A stretch of DNA of 6,495 bases. Origin: Comamonadaceae bacterium (GTDB lineage Bacteria > Pseudomonadota > Gammaproteobacteria > Burkholderiales > Burkholderiaceae_C). This document shows positions 5,556 to 6,495 of the stretch, one piece after another; position 1 is the stretch's first letter, and every line of letters starts with the position of its first letter. A model generated the notes under the pieces. It had not been told where the DNA came from. It searched no databases and was given only the letters and a program-made list of their open reading frames with translations. The position numbers were made by a program, and so were the translations under genes. The DNA lies in the NCBI GenBank assembly GCA_947469815.1, contig CANIRI010000140.1, positions 1 to 6,495 on the forward strand, read 5' to 3'.

Positions 5556-6335
5556 TCAGCGCGTCAGAATACCCTCTGGCAGGGCCACGATGTCCTGGTC
5601 CAGGATCGCGCCGTACTTGTCAGAGACGCCAAGGCGCACCTTGACCGGGAAGCTGTCCGACTGCCGGACCCAGAGCTCCAGGGTCGCGCCGCCCGCTGAG
5701 CCAGACAGCCGGACCACCGGTAACGCACGCCCCTTGACCTGCCAGGGCTCAGGGCGCGGCGTCAGCACCAACTCAAAGACCGACTTGCCGTCCGTGATGA
5801 CGACGCGCTGCGCCGTCTTGGGCGCAGGCAGTCCGACGAAGGTGTACGGGAAGGCCGCCATGTCGACCACGGGGGTGGTCATCGGCTCAGTGCGCACCCC
5901 GCCCTTCCCGTCGTTGAACCGCATCAGCTTCTGGGCCGGCAGGGCCGTGAACTCCATCGTCGGGGTGCTGCCGCGCTTGTCGGTGTAGCGCATGGTCTGC
6001 AACGAGGAGCTGCCCATGAGTCCCTGGGACTGCCGGGTGAAGTTCAGGTTCGAGTCGACCACCACGAAGATGTTGGAGCCGACCAGGTTGGAGTTCAGGC
6101 CGAAGCGCTTGCCGTCAAAGTTGCCGGCATCGGTCCCCGTTGCCACGGTGACCACACCCACGGCCTGTGCGGCGGCAGCAATGGCCCTGGAGGCGAGGTC
6201 GGTGGGCGGCGGGCCGCTGCCCTTGACCACCTTGACCGTGTAGGTCCAGCTGGCGGTGAAGGTCCCAGCGACAGCGGAGGTAGCACACAGCGCAAGCGCC
6301 AGAACAGAGCAGAAAAGAGCCGAGAATTTAGTCAT
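5556..6335 (-). CDS. Exported DUF3108-like protein of unknown function
   Basis: The 259-residue protein begins with a clear Sec signal peptide: MTKF, a hydrophobic core from about 5 to 19, and an AVA-G cleavage site after residue 23. It is therefore probably periplasmic. There is no lipobox and no later membrane segment. Residues about 95-252 resemble the DUF3108 family in order and spacing: MRYTDKRGSTPTMEF (115-129), PVVDMAAFPYTFVGLP (155-170), VVITDGKSVFELVL (178-191), then LPVVRLSGSAGGATLELWV (205-223) and FPVKVRLGVSDKYGAILDQD (229-248), a typical final beta-rich stretch. The segment 29-95, with a Gly/Pro-rich part and an Ala-rich helix, is less familiar. Function is unknown; DUF3108 proteins are envelope proteins with a beta-rich ligand-binding-like fold, and this assignment is by pattern, not by search. 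The ATG at 6335 is chosen because it opens the signal peptide directly; GGGATAGG just upstream is only a weak ribosome binding site. Confidence 0.8.
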   Translation of the reverse strand: MTKFSALFCSVLALALCATSAVAGTFTASWTYTVKVVKGSGPPPTDLASRAIAAAAQAVGVVTVATGTDAGNFDGKRFGLNSNLVGSNIFVVVDSNLNFTRQSQGLMGSSSLQTMRYTDKRGSTPTMEFTALPAQKLMRFNDGKGGVRTEPMTTPVVDMAAFPYTFVGLPAPKTAQRVVITDGKSVFELVLTPRPEPWQVKGRALPVVRLSGSAGGATLELWVRQSDSFPVKVRLGVSDKYGAILDQDIVALPEGILTR

Positions 6336-6338
6336 GGC

Positions 6339-6467
6339 CTATCCCACAATCCCCATTGCGCGTGCTGTGACCAGCTTGCCACCGCGAGTGAGCCGATCGG
6401 CAGGCACAACCGGCTGAGCAGAGTGCCTGTCGCGAAGAGACCGGCTTGTTGGGACCAGCGCCGCCAT
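6339..6467 (-). CDS. Doubtful 42-residue ORF just upstream of the DUF3108-like gene
   Basis: An ATG at 6467-6465 opens a 42-codon frame ending in TAG at 6341-6339, separated by a single GCC codon from the ATG of the DUF3108-like gene and in the same frame. An in-frame TAA lies three codons upstream of its ATG, so it cannot be longer. The product (MAALVPTSRSLRDRH at the N-terminus) is basic, has no membrane segment and matches no family I recognise. No Shine-Dalgarno sequence precedes it. It could be a translated leader coupled to the downstream gene, but most likely it is a chance ORF. Confidence 0.12.
   Translation of the reverse strand: MAALVPTSRSLRDRHSAQPVVPADRLTRGGKLVTARAMGIVG
6401..6429. 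repeat. Inverted repeat upstream of the DUF3108-like gene
   Basis: CAGGCAC at 6401-6407 and GTGCCTG at 6423-6429 are a perfect 7-bp inverted repeat with a 15-bp centre. Outward, the pairing continues over 6398-6400 and 6430-6432 with one mismatch. Directly to the left sits the 10-bp palindrome GCCGATCGGC (6392-6401), which shares one base with the left arm. There is no T-run, so it does not look like an intrinsic terminator. It lies 66-94 bp before the start codon, where an operator or a structured leader could be. Confidence 0.35.
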
Positions 6468-6495
6468 TGTGAGAGCTTAAACGGACGCTCTGGCG

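Larger units (their letters stand above)
6336..6495. other. Upstream region of the DUF3108-like gene, no firm gene
   Basis: These 160 bp to the window edge presumably hold the promoter of the minus-strand DUF3108-like gene. No convincing -35/-10 pair was found on either strand. The minus strand is open in one frame from the edge to a TAA at 6330-6328, inside the start of the downstream gene, but its translation is Cys/Ser/Gly-rich and looks like shadow sequence. A 42-residue ORF (6339-6467) and a cluster of inverted repeats (6392-6432) are described separately. Confidence 0.4.

Noticed and set aside
6328..6495. Possible 3' end of another minus-strand gene entering from the window edge
   Set aside because: The frame is open for 55 codons, but the translation is Cys/Ser/Gly/His-rich and unlike a conserved protein; 55 open codons are not unusual at this GC content.

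Overview
The window is GC-rich, densely coding bacterial DNA. It carries parts of six protein genes on both strands and no RNA genes, insertion sequences, CRISPR arrays or prophage genes. GC-rich codon use, a YheS-type ABC-F ATPase, a TPR-glycosyltransferase protein, a cysteine-poor glutaredoxin-like protein and a DUF3108-like exported protein together suggest a betaproteobacterium of the Burkholderiales, perhaps Comamonadaceae. That placement is inference from protein character, not from a marker gene.

Layout, left to right. Positions 1-1032 (+) hold the C-terminal half of a YheS-like ABC-F ATPase whose start lies outside the window. Its stop codon overlaps, tail to tail by 4 bp, the stop of a minus-strand gene (1029-2714) for a TPR protein with a C-terminal heptosyltransferase-like (GT9) domain. 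Upstream of that on the minus strand lie a small glutaredoxin-fold protein (2757-3122) that lacks the CxxC/CGFS cysteines, then a ChaN-family exported protein (3251-4108) of the haem/iron-linked Tiki/EreA superfamily. Transcription order is chaN-like, then glutaredoxin-like (128 bp gap), then TPR-GT (42 bp gap). The last two are probably co-transcribed; the first may be.

A 148-bp divergent region (4109-4256) with several inverted repeats separates the ChaN-like gene from kynureninase kynU (4257-5555, +). KynU is the tryptophan-catabolic enzyme that makes anthranilate and alanine from kynurenine; its usual partners kynA and kynB are not in the window. The kynU stop abuts the stop of a minus-strand gene (5556-6335) for a signal-peptide-bearing DUF3108-like protein; together the two stops form the palindrome TGATCA. 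The last 160 bp (6336-6495) are the upstream region of that gene, with an inverted repeat and a doubtful 42-codon ORF.

The genes do not form one obvious pathway. Most of the window looks like ordinary chromosomal housekeeping and envelope content. The points most worth a second look are the glutaredoxin-like protein without active-site cysteines, the TPR-GT9 fusion, the ChaN-like protein without a lipobox, and the inverted repeats upstream of kynU. I do not see evidence of a new multi-gene system here.
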